Source: Actinomycetes bacterium (GTDB lineage: Bacteria > Actinomycetota > Actinomycetes > Nanopelagicales > Nanopelagicaceae). From it: 57,444 nt of DNA. Below the pieces are notes generated by a model, which was given only the letters and a program-made list of their open reading frames with translations, was not told the DNA's origin and searched no databases. A program made the position numbers and the translations under genes. This document shows, one piece after another, positions 33,914 to 42,245 of the stretch (position 1 is its first letter; each line of letters begins with the position of its first letter). The stretch lies in contig JAHEXJ010000005.1 of the NCBI GenBank assembly GCA_023252155.1, positions 1 through 57,444 on the forward strand, written 5' to 3'.

Positions 33914-34087
33914 TTATGACTTTGTTAGTCTTTGAAAAGAATCCTGCGCTGGATCTTCCATGATTTTTCGAACTTCCTGGGCGCACCGACAAGCCTTCGC
34001 AATCTTCTCGGCCCATTTCAAAGCATCTTCCACCGATTCAACACAATAACTGTAAATCCACCAATATGTACTTTGGTGCTAAATCTA
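33914..34087 (-). pseudogene. Frameshifted remnant of a YCII-domain protein
   Basis: Read on the minus strand, the 200-base gap between the dehydratase and isomerase genes contains two adjoining frames that together resemble the C-terminal part of a YCII/DGPF-domain protein. One frame gives STKVHIGGFTVIVLN; a shifted frame continues VESVEDALKWAEKIAKACR and ends QEVRKIMEDPAQDSF and a TAA at 33914-33916. The order GGFxVI, then SxEDALxWAEKI, then EVRxIME is that of YCII domains. No start codon or N-terminal half is present, so this is a decayed fragment, not a working gene. The identification is from memory of the family. Confidence 0.5.
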
Positions 34088-34094
34088 GTAACCC

Positions 34095-35828
34095 CTACGA
34101 TCGTCCTACAACTGGGGGCACAAATTTACGCATTTCCTCTGTTGGGGCCCGTAAAAAATCCAAATCGCAACCCTCATCGGCCTGCAGGACATGGGATTGG
34201 TAAAGTGCTGGCCAACCTCGCAAGTGTTTGTAATATCTTGGTAGCCAAGCCTTCCTTCGTTCCTCTAATTCTTGCTCGCTAATCTGTAAATTAAGGGTTC
34301 CGTTAGAAACATTGAGCTCTATCATGTCGCCATCACGGACGAGATCGATAGCGCCGCCAATGGCTCCTTCTGGTGAGACATGAAGAACGCATGTACCAAA
34401 TGAAGTCCCGCTCATCCGAGAATCCGTGATACGTACCATATCGACGACACCTTCGGCGGCAAGTTTCTTAGGAATAGGAATCATTCCCCATTCGGGCATT
34501 CCTGGAACTCCGACGGCACCGCAACCCGTGAGAACCAAGACAGTGTCTTTCGATACCGCCAAATCCGGGTCGTCAATTCTCTCATGCATATCCGAATACC
34601 CTCGGAAAACTATCGCTGGTCCAATGTGATTCAACAGGTCAGATGAGGCGGCAGATACTTTGATTACGGCGCCATTCTCCGCCAGATTCCCCGAAACCAC
34701 TTCGAAGGCACCGGTAGCCTGAAGGGGATTATTTATTGAGCGAATTGCCATGCTAGATCTGTTCTTTTGCGCAATTTGTTGCCCGAGAGTTTCTCCTGTT
34801 AATGTCTTTGCATCGAGTTCAAGAAGTGCTTGCATCTCGAATGCAAGAGCAGGCAATCCACCGGCTTGGTGGAAGTCTTGAATAAGCCCGCGACCAGAAG
34901 GTTCAACATCAGCGAGAACGGGAATATTTTTGCCCAACTCAGCGATGTCGCCAAGCGTTAATTGCCCACCGATGCGCCCGGAGATCGCGATTAAATGAAT
35001 CAGGGCATTTGTTGATCCCCCACAAGCTTGTAGTACGCGAACTGCGTTGCGGAATGCCTTCGGCGTCATAATGTCAGAAGGCAGAATCTGCTCTTTAACC
35101 ATTTTCACAATTTCAACACCAGAGTTAAATGCAGCCTCTCGACGTGCGGGATCTCCTTCTGGAATTGTTGAAGTCCCAGGAAGCGTCATTCCCAGGGCTT
35201 CCACCATGAGGGCAACTGACGATGCAGTACCCATTGTGTTGCACGCACCTAACCCACAGTTAAGACAGTCTTCAAATTCGTGCCAAGCTTCTTGAGAGAT
35301 CTTTTGAGCACGAAAATCCGCCCACATTCGCCAAAGATCTGTACCGGTGCCGATCCGCTTTCCTTTGTACATTGCTGCAGGTCTGGCGCCTGCGGTAAAC
35401 ATCACTGTCGGAAGGTTTGAACTTGCAGCACCCATGAGTGCGCCAGGCACACTTTTATCGCAATTAGCCAGCAGTACGACCCCATCAACTGGATATGAGC
35501 GTAGATATTCTTCGACCTCCATGGAGAGCAGGTTGCGATATAGCATCGCCGAAGGTTTCATCAAGTCCTCGCCAAGTGACATTACGGGGAAAACCATTGG
35601 GATTCCACCAGATTTTAGGATGCCGGCTTTGATGTCATCGATGTAATTGCGCAAGGGAAGATTGCATGGGTTGAGTTCACTTGATGAATCGGCAATACCG
35701 ATTATCGGTCGCTCATTGTTAGGTTCAAGTTCATAGCCAACGGATGCCATTACAACGCGGTGAGAGAGCGCAACTTCGTCATTGCCCGCGAACCATTCGC
35801 CACTTCGCAAGATATGTTTAGACTTCAT
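34095..35828 (-). CDS. IlvD/Edd-family sugar-acid dehydratase
   Basis: 577 residues. Fe-S and active-site motifs: LANCDKSVPGALMG, CLNCGLGACNTMGTASSVAL and a C-terminal ITDSRMSGTSFGTCVLHVSPE. The CNTMGTAS form is typical of the pentonate/sugar-acid branch (arabinonate and xylonate dehydratases) rather than the valine/isoleucine enzyme. It should convert an aldonic acid to a 2-keto-3-deoxy acid. It starts 20 bases after the paralogous aldehyde dehydrogenase in the same operon; with that dehydrogenase it suggests an oxidative, Weimberg-like route. The exact sugar acid is unknown. Confidence 0.86.
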   Translation of the reverse strand: MKSKHILRSGEWFAGNDEVALSHRVVMASVGYELEPNNERPIIGIADSSSELNPCNLPLRNYIDDIKAGILKSGGIPMVFPVMSLGEDLMKPSAMLYRNLLSMEVEEYLRSYPVDGVVLLANCDKSVPGALMGAASSNLPTVMFTAGARPAAMYKGKRIGTGTDLWRMWADFRAQKISQEAWHEFEDCLNCGLGACNTMGTASSVALMVEALGMTLPGTSTIPEGDPARREAAFNSGVEIVKMVKEQILPSDIMTPKAFRNAVRVLQACGGSTNALIHLIAISGRIGGQLTLGDIAELGKNIPVLADVEPSGRGLIQDFHQAGGLPALAFEMQALLELDAKTLTGETLGQQIAQKNRSSMAIRSINNPLQATGAFEVVSGNLAENGAVIKVSAASSDLLNHIGPAIVFRGYSDMHERIDDPDLAVSKDTVLVLTGCGAVGVPGMPEWGMIPIPKKLAAEGVVDMVRITDSRMSGTSFGTCVLHVSPEGAIGGAIDLVRDGDMIELNVSNGTLNLQISEQELEERRKAWLPRYYKHLRGWPALYQSHVLQADEGCDLDFLRAPTEEMRKFVPPVVGRS

Positions 35829-35848
35829 AGGTTGAACTCCTGTCCCCG

Positions 35849-37318
35849 TTAACTTTTCGCGAGATTCATTGCAACTTGATTGAGAAGCACAGGTGGCAAA
35901 CTCTGAAAAGTGACTGGCCGCAAGAAACGTGTGATTGCCGACAAGCCGACCGAGGTATGTAATGGTGCCGTTGATGCCGGATAGGGGCCACCGTGATGCT
36001 GTCCCGCGGTGACCGCGACCCCGGTGGGCCAGGCATTCCAGGCAACTCTTCCAACTTTGCCGGCTAATGCTCTTCCTGCAACCATGGCATCGGCGTCATC
36101 GGAATCTCCGAAAAGTGATCCTACGAGCGCTCCATCCATCTTCATTACCAAATCGATCACTTCAGAGATGCTTGTGTAGGTCAAGATGAGACCGGTCGGT
36201 CCAAAGCATTCGATGGTCAAGGCAGATATGTTTGCCAATAAGTGCTCAACAGTTGAAAGAAAAATCATAGGGGCGGAATAGAAACCGGCACCCTCTTTTC
36301 CTTGTCCTGACAGTATTTTTGGTGATATTAATACTCGTAGATCCTCGCGGTTCTTGTCGTGCAACGTTTTTGTCGCTTGGCTCAGAAAAGGCGATGGAAC
36401 ACGGTCAATAATTTGCGTCTCAATCTCGGCACTTAAGGCGGAATCTTTTGGAATAAACATGACGCTTGGGTTCGTGCAGAACTGGCCGTTTCCCATTAAC
36501 AGTGAATCGAGATAGGCGCACGCGAATACTTTTGGATCGGCAATTGAAGAACGCAACACGATTACAGGATTGACGCTTCCTAATTCTCCATAGAAAGGGA
36601 TGGGATTTTTACGCGCGGTTGAAATGTCAAAAAGTGCCCTGCCCCCATGTTTTGACCCGGTGAACGCCCCTGCTTGAACTCGTTCATCCCTTAGTAACAT
36701 CTGCCCCGATTCGACTCCGTGGACTAATGCCAAAGTACCCTTTGGAGCCCCGGCATCGACCATGGCTTTATTCGCGATTTCATACGTGCGAAGGGACGTT
36801 TGGGGATGTGCTGGATGAGCTTTGACTATCACGGAGCAACCTGCTGCAAGTGCACTAGACGTGTCTCCACCGAGCACGCTGAACGCAAAGGGGAAATTAC
36901 TCGCACCGAAAACCGCGACGATGCCTATAGGTACAAGAGTCCTGACGAATTGCGGATGTCCTTGAGGCACTGGTAATTCAACGGCAGAATCAACCAGCGG
37001 TGCAATGAGATCACCAGCCTGAATCGCATTTGCAAATTCTCTAATTTGAAAGGCTGTTCGCCCTATTTCCCCAGTTAATCGAATTTCTCCCAGACCGGTT
37101 TCTAAGTCAGAAATCTTAACGAGTTCCTCTATGTTCTCCTCCAGAGCATTTGCGATCGAATGCAAGCAGTTGGCACGAAACGAAGGCGACCTGGTTGACC
37201 AAATCTGCAGGCTGGTTTGAGAGAGTGTAATTATTTCATCAAGTTCGATGGAAGTTGTTTCGGGAATGACGGGACCGAATTTTTCATTAGTACGCGGGTT
37301 GACCGACTGAATCGTCAT
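35849..37318 (-). CDS. NADP-type aldehyde dehydrogenase, dioxovalerate dehydrogenase-like
   Basis: 489 residues, colinear with the dehydrogenase at 26339-27790. Glu245 lies in FYGELGSVNP and Cys281 in GNGQFCTNPS at identical positions, so the two are close paralogues. Expected to oxidise a 2-keto-semialdehyde (alpha-ketoglutarate semialdehyde) to the dicarboxylate. The frame is open from 37333, but ATG 37318 is 6 nt from AAAGGG and gives the family N-terminus. It lies between IclR (90-base gap upstream) and the sugar-acid dehydratase (20-base gap), consistent with a regulated sugar-acid operon. Confidence 0.87.
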   Translation of the reverse strand: MTIQSVNPRTNEKFGPVIPETTSIELDEIITLSQTSLQIWSTRSPSFRANCLHSIANALEENIEELVKISDLETGLGEIRLTGEIGRTAFQIREFANAIQAGDLIAPLVDSAVELPVPQGHPQFVRTLVPIGIVAVFGASNFPFAFSVLGGDTSSALAAGCSVIVKAHPAHPQTSLRTYEIANKAMVDAGAPKGTLALVHGVESGQMLLRDERVQAGAFTGSKHGGRALFDISTARKNPIPFYGELGSVNPVIVLRSSIADPKVFACAYLDSLLMGNGQFCTNPSVMFIPKDSALSAEIETQIIDRVPSPFLSQATKTLHDKNREDLRVLISPKILSGQGKEGAGFYSAPMIFLSTVEHLLANISALTIECFGPTGLILTYTSISEVIDLVMKMDGALVGSLFGDSDDADAMVAGRALAGKVGRVAWNAWPTGVAVTAGQHHGGPYPASTAPLHTSVGLSAITRFLRPVTFQSLPPVLLNQVAMNLAKS

Positions 37319-37408
37319 ACACATCCCTTTCAAAAAGAAGACGCTGCTTGAATTGCGCAGACCATAGCGTAATTACGGGCGCGTGCCGAAAAAACTGTTG
37401 GGAAAAGA

Positions 37409-38254
37409 TTACGAAAAGGGAGAAGATTCATGTGAGTTTCGAATTTCCGCGTAGGGAGAACCGCCTAGATCTAGCGAGAGCTCGTCCGCATAACGTCGCA
37501 CAATGATTCCAAATTCGGCCACTGAATCTGCACGTATTTCTTGTTTAAGGCTTGTAATGCTGATAGCGCCAGCGCACTTGCCTCCGTGTCCCCATACACT
37601 CGCCCCGATGCAGAGCACACCGAGTGTGTCTTCCTCGTCATCAACGGCGTAACCTCGATCAGCAATGCGTCCTAATTCGAGCAACAGATTGTCGACGTCA
37701 CGAATGGTATTTGGGGTGCGAAGAGGCAATCCATTTTTTTCAACGATCTCACGCACCTCGTCCGCAGGAAGCGTGGCAAGAATCGCTTTTCCGACGCCTG
37801 TAGCGTGTGGAAGTTCTTGCAAACCGAGGAAAGACGCGATGCGAATTGTTCCTGGTCCATCCACTTTGCCGATGGAGATGGCATAGCCATCATTAAGGAT
37901 CGCTGCACGAGAGGTGAGTCCGGTTTCGGCGGTAAGTTTTCGTAGAACCGGCATTGCAAGATCACGTAAAACAGTTTCGGAAACAACCTGATCACCCAAG
38001 CGCGCAAAAGCCATTCCAAGACGATAACGACGCGATGCGCCACTTCCGTGATCAGCTAGATATCTACGAGCCAACAAGGTCTGCAAAATGCTAAATGTTG
38101 CGCTTTTAGACAGTTCTAGAGCCCGAGCGACTTCAGAGCCGCTCATCCCCTCGGGTCCGGCTTTCGATAATGCGTCCACGATATCTAGGGCGCGTTCCAA
38201 GCTCTTCACTCGGTATCTTTCATTCGGTATCTTGTTCGGTATCACAGAACGCAT
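37409..38254 (-). CDS. IclR-family transcriptional regulator
   Basis: About 281 residues: an N-terminal winged helix-turn-helix (VKSLERALDIVDALSK, then SGSEVARALELSKSATFSIL) and a C-terminal IclR effector-binding domain (LPHATGVGKAILATLP, GYAVDDEEDTLGVLCIGA). IclR proteins repress or activate catabolic operons in response to a pathway metabolite. It lies between the minus-strand dehydrogenase-dehydratase-isomerase genes and the divergent plus-strand ABC importer-HyuAB genes and probably controls both. The open frame runs to 38401 across the promoter region, so ATG 38254 is preferred. Confidence 0.87.
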   Translation of the reverse strand: MRSVIPNKIPNERYRVKSLERALDIVDALSKAGPEGMSGSEVARALELSKSATFSILQTLLARRYLADHGSGASRRYRLGMAFARLGDQVVSETVLRDLAMPVLRKLTAETGLTSRAAILNDGYAISIGKVDGPGTIRIASFLGLQELPHATGVGKAILATLPADEVREIVEKNGLPLRTPNTIRDVDNLLLELGRIADRGYAVDDEEDTLGVLCIGASVWGHGGKCAGAISITSLKQEIRADSVAEFGIIVRRYADELSLDLGGSPYAEIRNSHESSPFS

Positions 38255-38333
38255 CTTGCACGTTAAAGGCTGCTCCGTCAAGCATCTCTCTCGTTTACGC
38301 TTGAATGGTTGAAAAAACATTTCCAGAAAAGTA

Positions 38334-38399
38334 TTGACACCTTTAAAATGACATGACAGGGTATGCCAACTTTCCGCATAGCGTTCGGTAGTTCCGAAC
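38334..38399 (+). promoter_or_regulatory. Promoter and IclR-type operator candidate for the importer operon
   Basis: A consensus -35 TTGACA at 38334-38339 is followed after 17 bases by a poor -10 (CAGGGT, 38357-38362), as in activator-dependent or tightly controlled promoters. Downstream, GTTCGG-TAGTT-CCGAAC (38383-38399) is a perfect 6-base-arm inverted repeat at a position suited to repressor binding. The adjacent IclR protein is the obvious candidate binder. Confidence 0.5.
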
Positions 38400-38423
38400 A
38401 CCAGAGAATGAGGGGATGTATTT

Positions 38424-39572
38424 ATGCTTCAAAGTCATCGACGAATCGCATTACTCTTTGTTGGGGCTACTGTTTTACTTACCGCCGCTTGTTCGAACGG
38501 TGGTCCTTCGGCTTCCTCAAGTGCCTCAACGCAGTCCCATTCTGTTGCCGCCGCAGTTCTGACACACAAATTCGCCTGGGGAGACTTCACCCTCGCCTCG
38601 CGAATTGTCGACAAACTCAAGGCAGGGCAGAAGATCAACATTATTGACGATATTCAAGGCACTGCCCTTCCAATCATGGGGGCCGAGATGCGCATTGGAA
38701 TGCAACGCGGCTGTGACAAAGAACAGAGCCGCCTAGGTATCAATTGCCGCTTGACCGGTCCAGTCACCACCAATGCAGGTGCACAATTGGCTGAACTTGA
38801 AACTCTTCTCAATGGAAATCAAGTGGACTGCCTAGCTCTTCAGTCACCATTGCCAGACCAGTATGTCGACGTCATCAACAAGTACGTCGCCGCTGGAATT
38901 CCAGTATTTACATTCAACAATGACGTACCGAATTCAAAGCGATTCGCATTTTATGCATTGAGCGAAAAGCAAGCTGGTGCCATTAACGGAGCGCAGACTG
39001 CGCAACTGGTTAAAGCCAAGGGCTTGAAAATCGATACGATCGCGATGGGTAGTGGTCAACCAAGCGGCCCATGGGCCCAGAACAGAATGGCTGGATTTGA
39101 AGAAGGGTATAAATCAGTCTTCCCGAATGCCAAATTCTTCAACGACAGCAAGAGTGGCATCCCCACCGGCGATAACTTCACCACACAGGAAGTTCTCAAT
39201 TCGGTTGGTCCGTTCCTACAAGCTCACCCTAACGTGAACCTCTTCTTCCATACCGATCAAGGAGTCGAAGGAGTAGGCATCATTATCCAAAATCAGAAAC
39301 TTTCTGGAAAAGTCTGGACTTCCGGCTTCAATGTCAGCGGTCCTATTCTTGATTCAATTGACGCAGGAAACACTTTGGTCACAATTGATCAAGGGTTTGA
39401 CAACCAGGCGGAAGCGCCAGTCAGCGCGTGTGTCGATTACCTCACTACAGGAACAGTTCCTGCAGATCCATTGCAGTTTCTAAAGCCGATTGTAATTACA
39501 AAGGCCGGCGGAACTGGTTTGCAGACGCCAGCTGAAGCTCGAGTTCGTTTGCAACAGGCTACGACAAAGTAA
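38424..39572 (+). CDS. Substrate-binding lipoprotein of ribose-type ABC importer
   Basis: 382 residues: lipoprotein signal with lipobox LTAAC (Cys23), a Ser/Ala-rich linker, then a type 1 periplasmic-binding-protein fold (two Rossmann-like lobes, e.g. LNGNQVDCLALQSPL, AAGIPVFTFNND and FFHTDQGVEGVG). This is the ribose/xylose/galactose class of binding protein. GAGGGG lies 8 nt upstream of the ATG. First gene of a seven-gene plus-strand operon; a strong hairpin follows the stop, which would raise its mRNA level relative to the permease. The ligand is unknown. Confidence 0.87.
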   Translation: MLQSHRRIALLFVGATVLLTAACSNGGPSASSSASTQSHSVAAAVLTHKFAWGDFTLASRIVDKLKAGQKINIIDDIQGTALPIMGAEMRIGMQRGCDKEQSRLGINCRLTGPVTTNAGAQLAELETLLNGNQVDCLALQSPLPDQYVDVINKYVAAGIPVFTFNNDVPNSKRFAFYALSEKQAGAINGAQTAQLVKAKGLKIDTIAMGSGQPSGPWAQNRMAGFEEGYKSVFPNAKFFNDSKSGIPTGDNFTTQEVLNSVGPFLQAHPNVNLFFHTDQGVEGVGIIIQNQKLSGKVWTSGFNVSGPILDSIDAGNTLVTIDQGFDNQAEAPVSACVDYLTTGTVPADPLQFLKPIVITKAGGTGLQTPAEARVRLQQATTK

Positions 39573-39587
39573 CAAAGATGCAAGAAG

Positions 39588-39619
39588 GACCTGCGGTTGA
39601 TTCGAGACAACCGCAGGTC
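39588..39619 (+). other. Intercistronic hairpin after the binding-protein gene
   Basis: GACCTGCGGTTG / CAACCGCAGGTC, perfect 12-base arms with an 8-base loop, no T-run afterwards. Typical of hairpins that stabilise the binding-protein mRNA or partly terminate before the permease gene. Confidence 0.75.
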
Positions 39620-39648
39620 TCATCTCCCCACTTGAAAGGTTGAAAATC

Positions 39649-40701
39649 ATGGCTTCGATTAAAGTTGAGAGTCCCGGGAAGCGTAAACGCGGCCTTGCCC
39701 TCGACCAGCTTCGAACGGTGGGACTAGTCCTAGCAATCGTTCTTTCTGGACTTGTCTTTCAATCTCAGCGTTCGGCATTCTTCAGCAGTGAGAATGTATT
39801 GACACTTTTGCGGTCAATGTCCTCGCTAGGAATTATGGCCTTCGCGCAGATGCTAGTGATACTTCTCGGCGAGATAGATCTATCGGTGGGCGCCATATAC
39901 GGTCTTTCGGCTACCACGTTGGCCGTTCTCTGGTTGGGCGGAGGGGCTTTACCATTTCACGTCCCATTCATTTTTGCCCTAATGGCCGCTTTACTAGTGG
40001 CTGTCGCAATAGGTGCTGCAAATGCATTTCTTACAAGTGTCGTCAAAATCCCGTCTTTTATTGCAACGCTCGGGTTTCTCAGTCTCGCTCAGGGCTCAGA
40101 ATTACTCTTGAGCAATGCATCAACATTTAATCCGGCGTATAACACGCCATTGCCATCCCGTGGAGAATTAAGATTTTTTCACATTCTCGGTGGCTCTCAA
40201 CTTCCCCTTGGAATTCCGATTCAGGTCGGGTGGCTTGCTGCAATGCTTTGCTTATTCTTATTCTTGCGCCACCGAACGTTATTTGGATTTCGGCTTGTCG
40301 CGATAGGAGGGAATCCGACCGCTGCTGAGATTGCTCGTCTTCCCATTCGAAAATATAAGTTTGTCGTGTTTATTTTGTCCGCTCTGATGGCAGCACTTGC
40401 CGGCATTCTAGATTTTTCGTATGTGGGCTCCGTCGGACCGAACTCTGGTGGATCCTTGGTTTTCCCCGTTATCGCTGCTGTGGTTATTGGCGGAGCGAGT
40501 CTTAATGGGGGATGGGGAACGATTCCAGGGACTCTCTTAGGTGCGACTCTTCTGGCAGTTCTAGCAAATGGGCTCGCTCTCCTTGGCGTGGGTGCATTTG
40601 CGCAACTTCTCTTCGTTGGTTTCGTGACCATCGGCGCGGTTACCCTGGACAGAGTAACTCGACAGTTGGCGAACAGACGATCAAGCCGTGTGACCAAGTG
40701 A
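39649..40701 (+). CDS. Ribose-type ABC importer permease
   Basis: About 350 residues with 8-10 predicted membrane segments and the family block QMLVILLGEIDLSVGAIYGL (RbsC/XylH type), plus the cytoplasmic ATPase-contact loop GGNPTAAEIARLPIRKYK. GAAAGG is 9 nt from the ATG at 39649, whereas the upstream TTG (39640) abuts it, so I start at the ATG. It overlaps the ATPase gene (GTGA) and would form the channel with the lipoprotein and ATPase encoded next to it. Confidence 0.88.
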   Translation: MASIKVESPGKRKRGLALDQLRTVGLVLAIVLSGLVFQSQRSAFFSSENVLTLLRSMSSLGIMAFAQMLVILLGEIDLSVGAIYGLSATTLAVLWLGGGALPFHVPFIFALMAALLVAVAIGAANAFLTSVVKIPSFIATLGFLSLAQGSELLLSNASTFNPAYNTPLPSRGELRFFHILGGSQLPLGIPIQVGWLAAMLCLFLFLRHRTLFGFRLVAIGGNPTAAEIARLPIRKYKFVVFILSALMAALAGILDFSYVGSVGPNSGGSLVFPVIAAVVIGGASLNGGWGTIPGTLLGATLLAVLANGLALLGVGAFAQLLFVGFVTIGAVTLDRVTRQLANRRSSRVTK

Positions 40702-42245
40702 CCGTGGTGGAAGTCCGAGGCGCACATAAGCGCTTCAAAAATACACGTGCCCTTGATGGTGTTGATCTCACTTTAAAATCCGGGGAAATTCTCGGAATCG
40801 CCGGACCGAACGGCGCTGGGAAAAGCACCCTTACCCGTGTGCTCTCTGGTGAAGAAATTCTGGACTCCGGAGAGATTCGCATTGACGGAGAAATATTGTC
40901 CTTGGATCGTATTAGCGAACTAGTGGCGGTAGTCCACCAAGAACCTCAGGTGTGGCTGAATCTGACGGTGGCCCAAAACCTCATGGTCGGTAACGAAAAT
41001 TCAAAATTAACACCACCATCAATATCCGCTGAGCAGTTGGAAGTCCTTAATCGAATCGGCATTTCGAATATCGCTTCCGTGCTGCTTGCAGATTGCTCTC
41101 TCGCTGTGAGGCAACGGGTAGAGATTGCGCGTGCTCTTGTACGAGATGCGCGAGTGATACTTCTTGATGAGCCAAATTCAGCTTTGACCGATGATGAGTC
41201 TCAAGCCCTCTTTCTTTTTATGCACGAATTGGCCGCTGCTGGTCACGTGGTGGCGCTTGTCACCCATCGGCTTGCAGAACTAGTTAAGCACTGCAGCCGA
41301 GTTGTTGTAATTCGAGATGGCCGAGTTGCCGTCGAATTGACGGGGGCTCAACTCACCGAATCTGCGATTGCGGGCGAACTTGTTGCGGGAGAACAAGGGA
41401 AAGCCATAAGTCGCAAGTCTGCTTCAGATTCTCTAATACGAAGAAAGACATTGATTTCGACAAGTCGATGGTCTGATGCTCAGGGATCGTTTTCGAACAT
41501 CTCCTTAGAAGTCACGCAGGCAGAGATAGTCGCCATTGTGGGGGTCGAAGGTTCTGGTGGTAGAGAAATGGTTTCCGCTCTTGGAGGGATGCGTTCGTAC
41601 AGCGGGGAAATAACGATCGCTGATCTGGAGGATAAGGGCGATAATCACACGCAGATTGCTTATCTGTCTGCCAATCGCACGGAAATGCTCTTTCACAACA
41701 TGACGGTTGGCGATAACTTGGTGTTACGTCTAAAGGATCCCATAATTGCAAACCGATTTGGTTGGTTGCGAAAAGGCAATATCCATTCGCAGGCCACCGA
41801 ACTTGTAAATAAATATTCGATTCGAACCGACGGGGTTGAGCAGATGCTCACCTCGTTGAGTGGCGGAAATCAACAAAAAGTTGCCATCGCGGCCGCGATG
41901 GCTTCAAATCCATCACTTCTGTTGGTCGAAGAACCTACTCGAGGAGTCGACGTGGGGAGCAAGCGAGAGATTTACCAAATGCTTCGTGAATACGCAGATC
42001 GCGGTCGAGCAGTGATTGTATTTTGTACGGAAGCGCCTGAAGCATTTGAATTGGCTGATCGCGTGATAGTTATTCAGCGTGGCGCATGTCGCGATACTTT
42101 AAGACCCAGTGACTTTCCTGACATCTTTTCTTTCGCAAGTGCTTTGGCAAAACTTGAATTAATCGACGTAGCGGAACACTACTCAAATAAGTCGGCTGTT
42201 CTTTCACCGCCGCTTTCTTCGAATGAAAGGGATAATCTGGCGTGA
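40698..42245 (+). CDS. Ribose-type ABC importer ATPase (two-domain, RbsA-like)
   Basis: About 515 residues with two ABC domains. Domain 1: Walker A GPNGAGKST, Walker B VILLDEPNSAL. Domain 2 is the usual degenerate type with VGVEGSGGREM at the Walker A position, then LSGGNQQK signature and LLLVEEPTRGVDVGSK. The frame is open from 40512, but that part overlaps the permease gene; GTG 40698 overlaps the permease stop and starts the family-like sequence. The signature of domain 1 is altered (DCSLAVRQRVEIARAL instead of LSVGQ-type), a common variation. Substrate unknown. Confidence 0.86.
   Translation: MTVVEVRGAHKRFKNTRALDGVDLTLKSGEILGIAGPNGAGKSTLTRVLSGEEILDSGEIRIDGEILSLDRISELVAVVHQEPQVWLNLTVAQNLMVGNENSKLTPPSISAEQLEVLNRIGISNIASVLLADCSLAVRQRVEIARALVRDARVILLDEPNSALTDDESQALFLFMHELAAAGHVVALVTHRLAELVKHCSRVVVIRDGRVAVELTGAQLTESAIAGELVAGEQGKAISRKSASDSLIRRKTLISTSRWSDAQGSFSNISLEVTQAEIVAIVGVEGSGGREMVSALGGMRSYSGEITIADLEDKGDNHTQIAYLSANRTEMLFHNMTVGDNLVLRLKDPIIANRFGWLRKGNIHSQATELVNKYSIRTDGVEQMLTSLSGGNQQKVAIAAAMASNPSLLLVEEPTRGVDVGSKREIYQMLREYADRGRAVIVFCTEAPEAFELADRVIVIQRGACRDTLRPSDFPDIFSFASALAKLELIDVAEHYSNKSAVLSPPLSSNERDNLA

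Noticed and set aside
40512-40697. 62-codon N-terminal extension of the ABC ATPase
   Set aside because: It lies wholly within the permease gene in another frame; the GTG overlapping the permease stop begins the conserved sequence.
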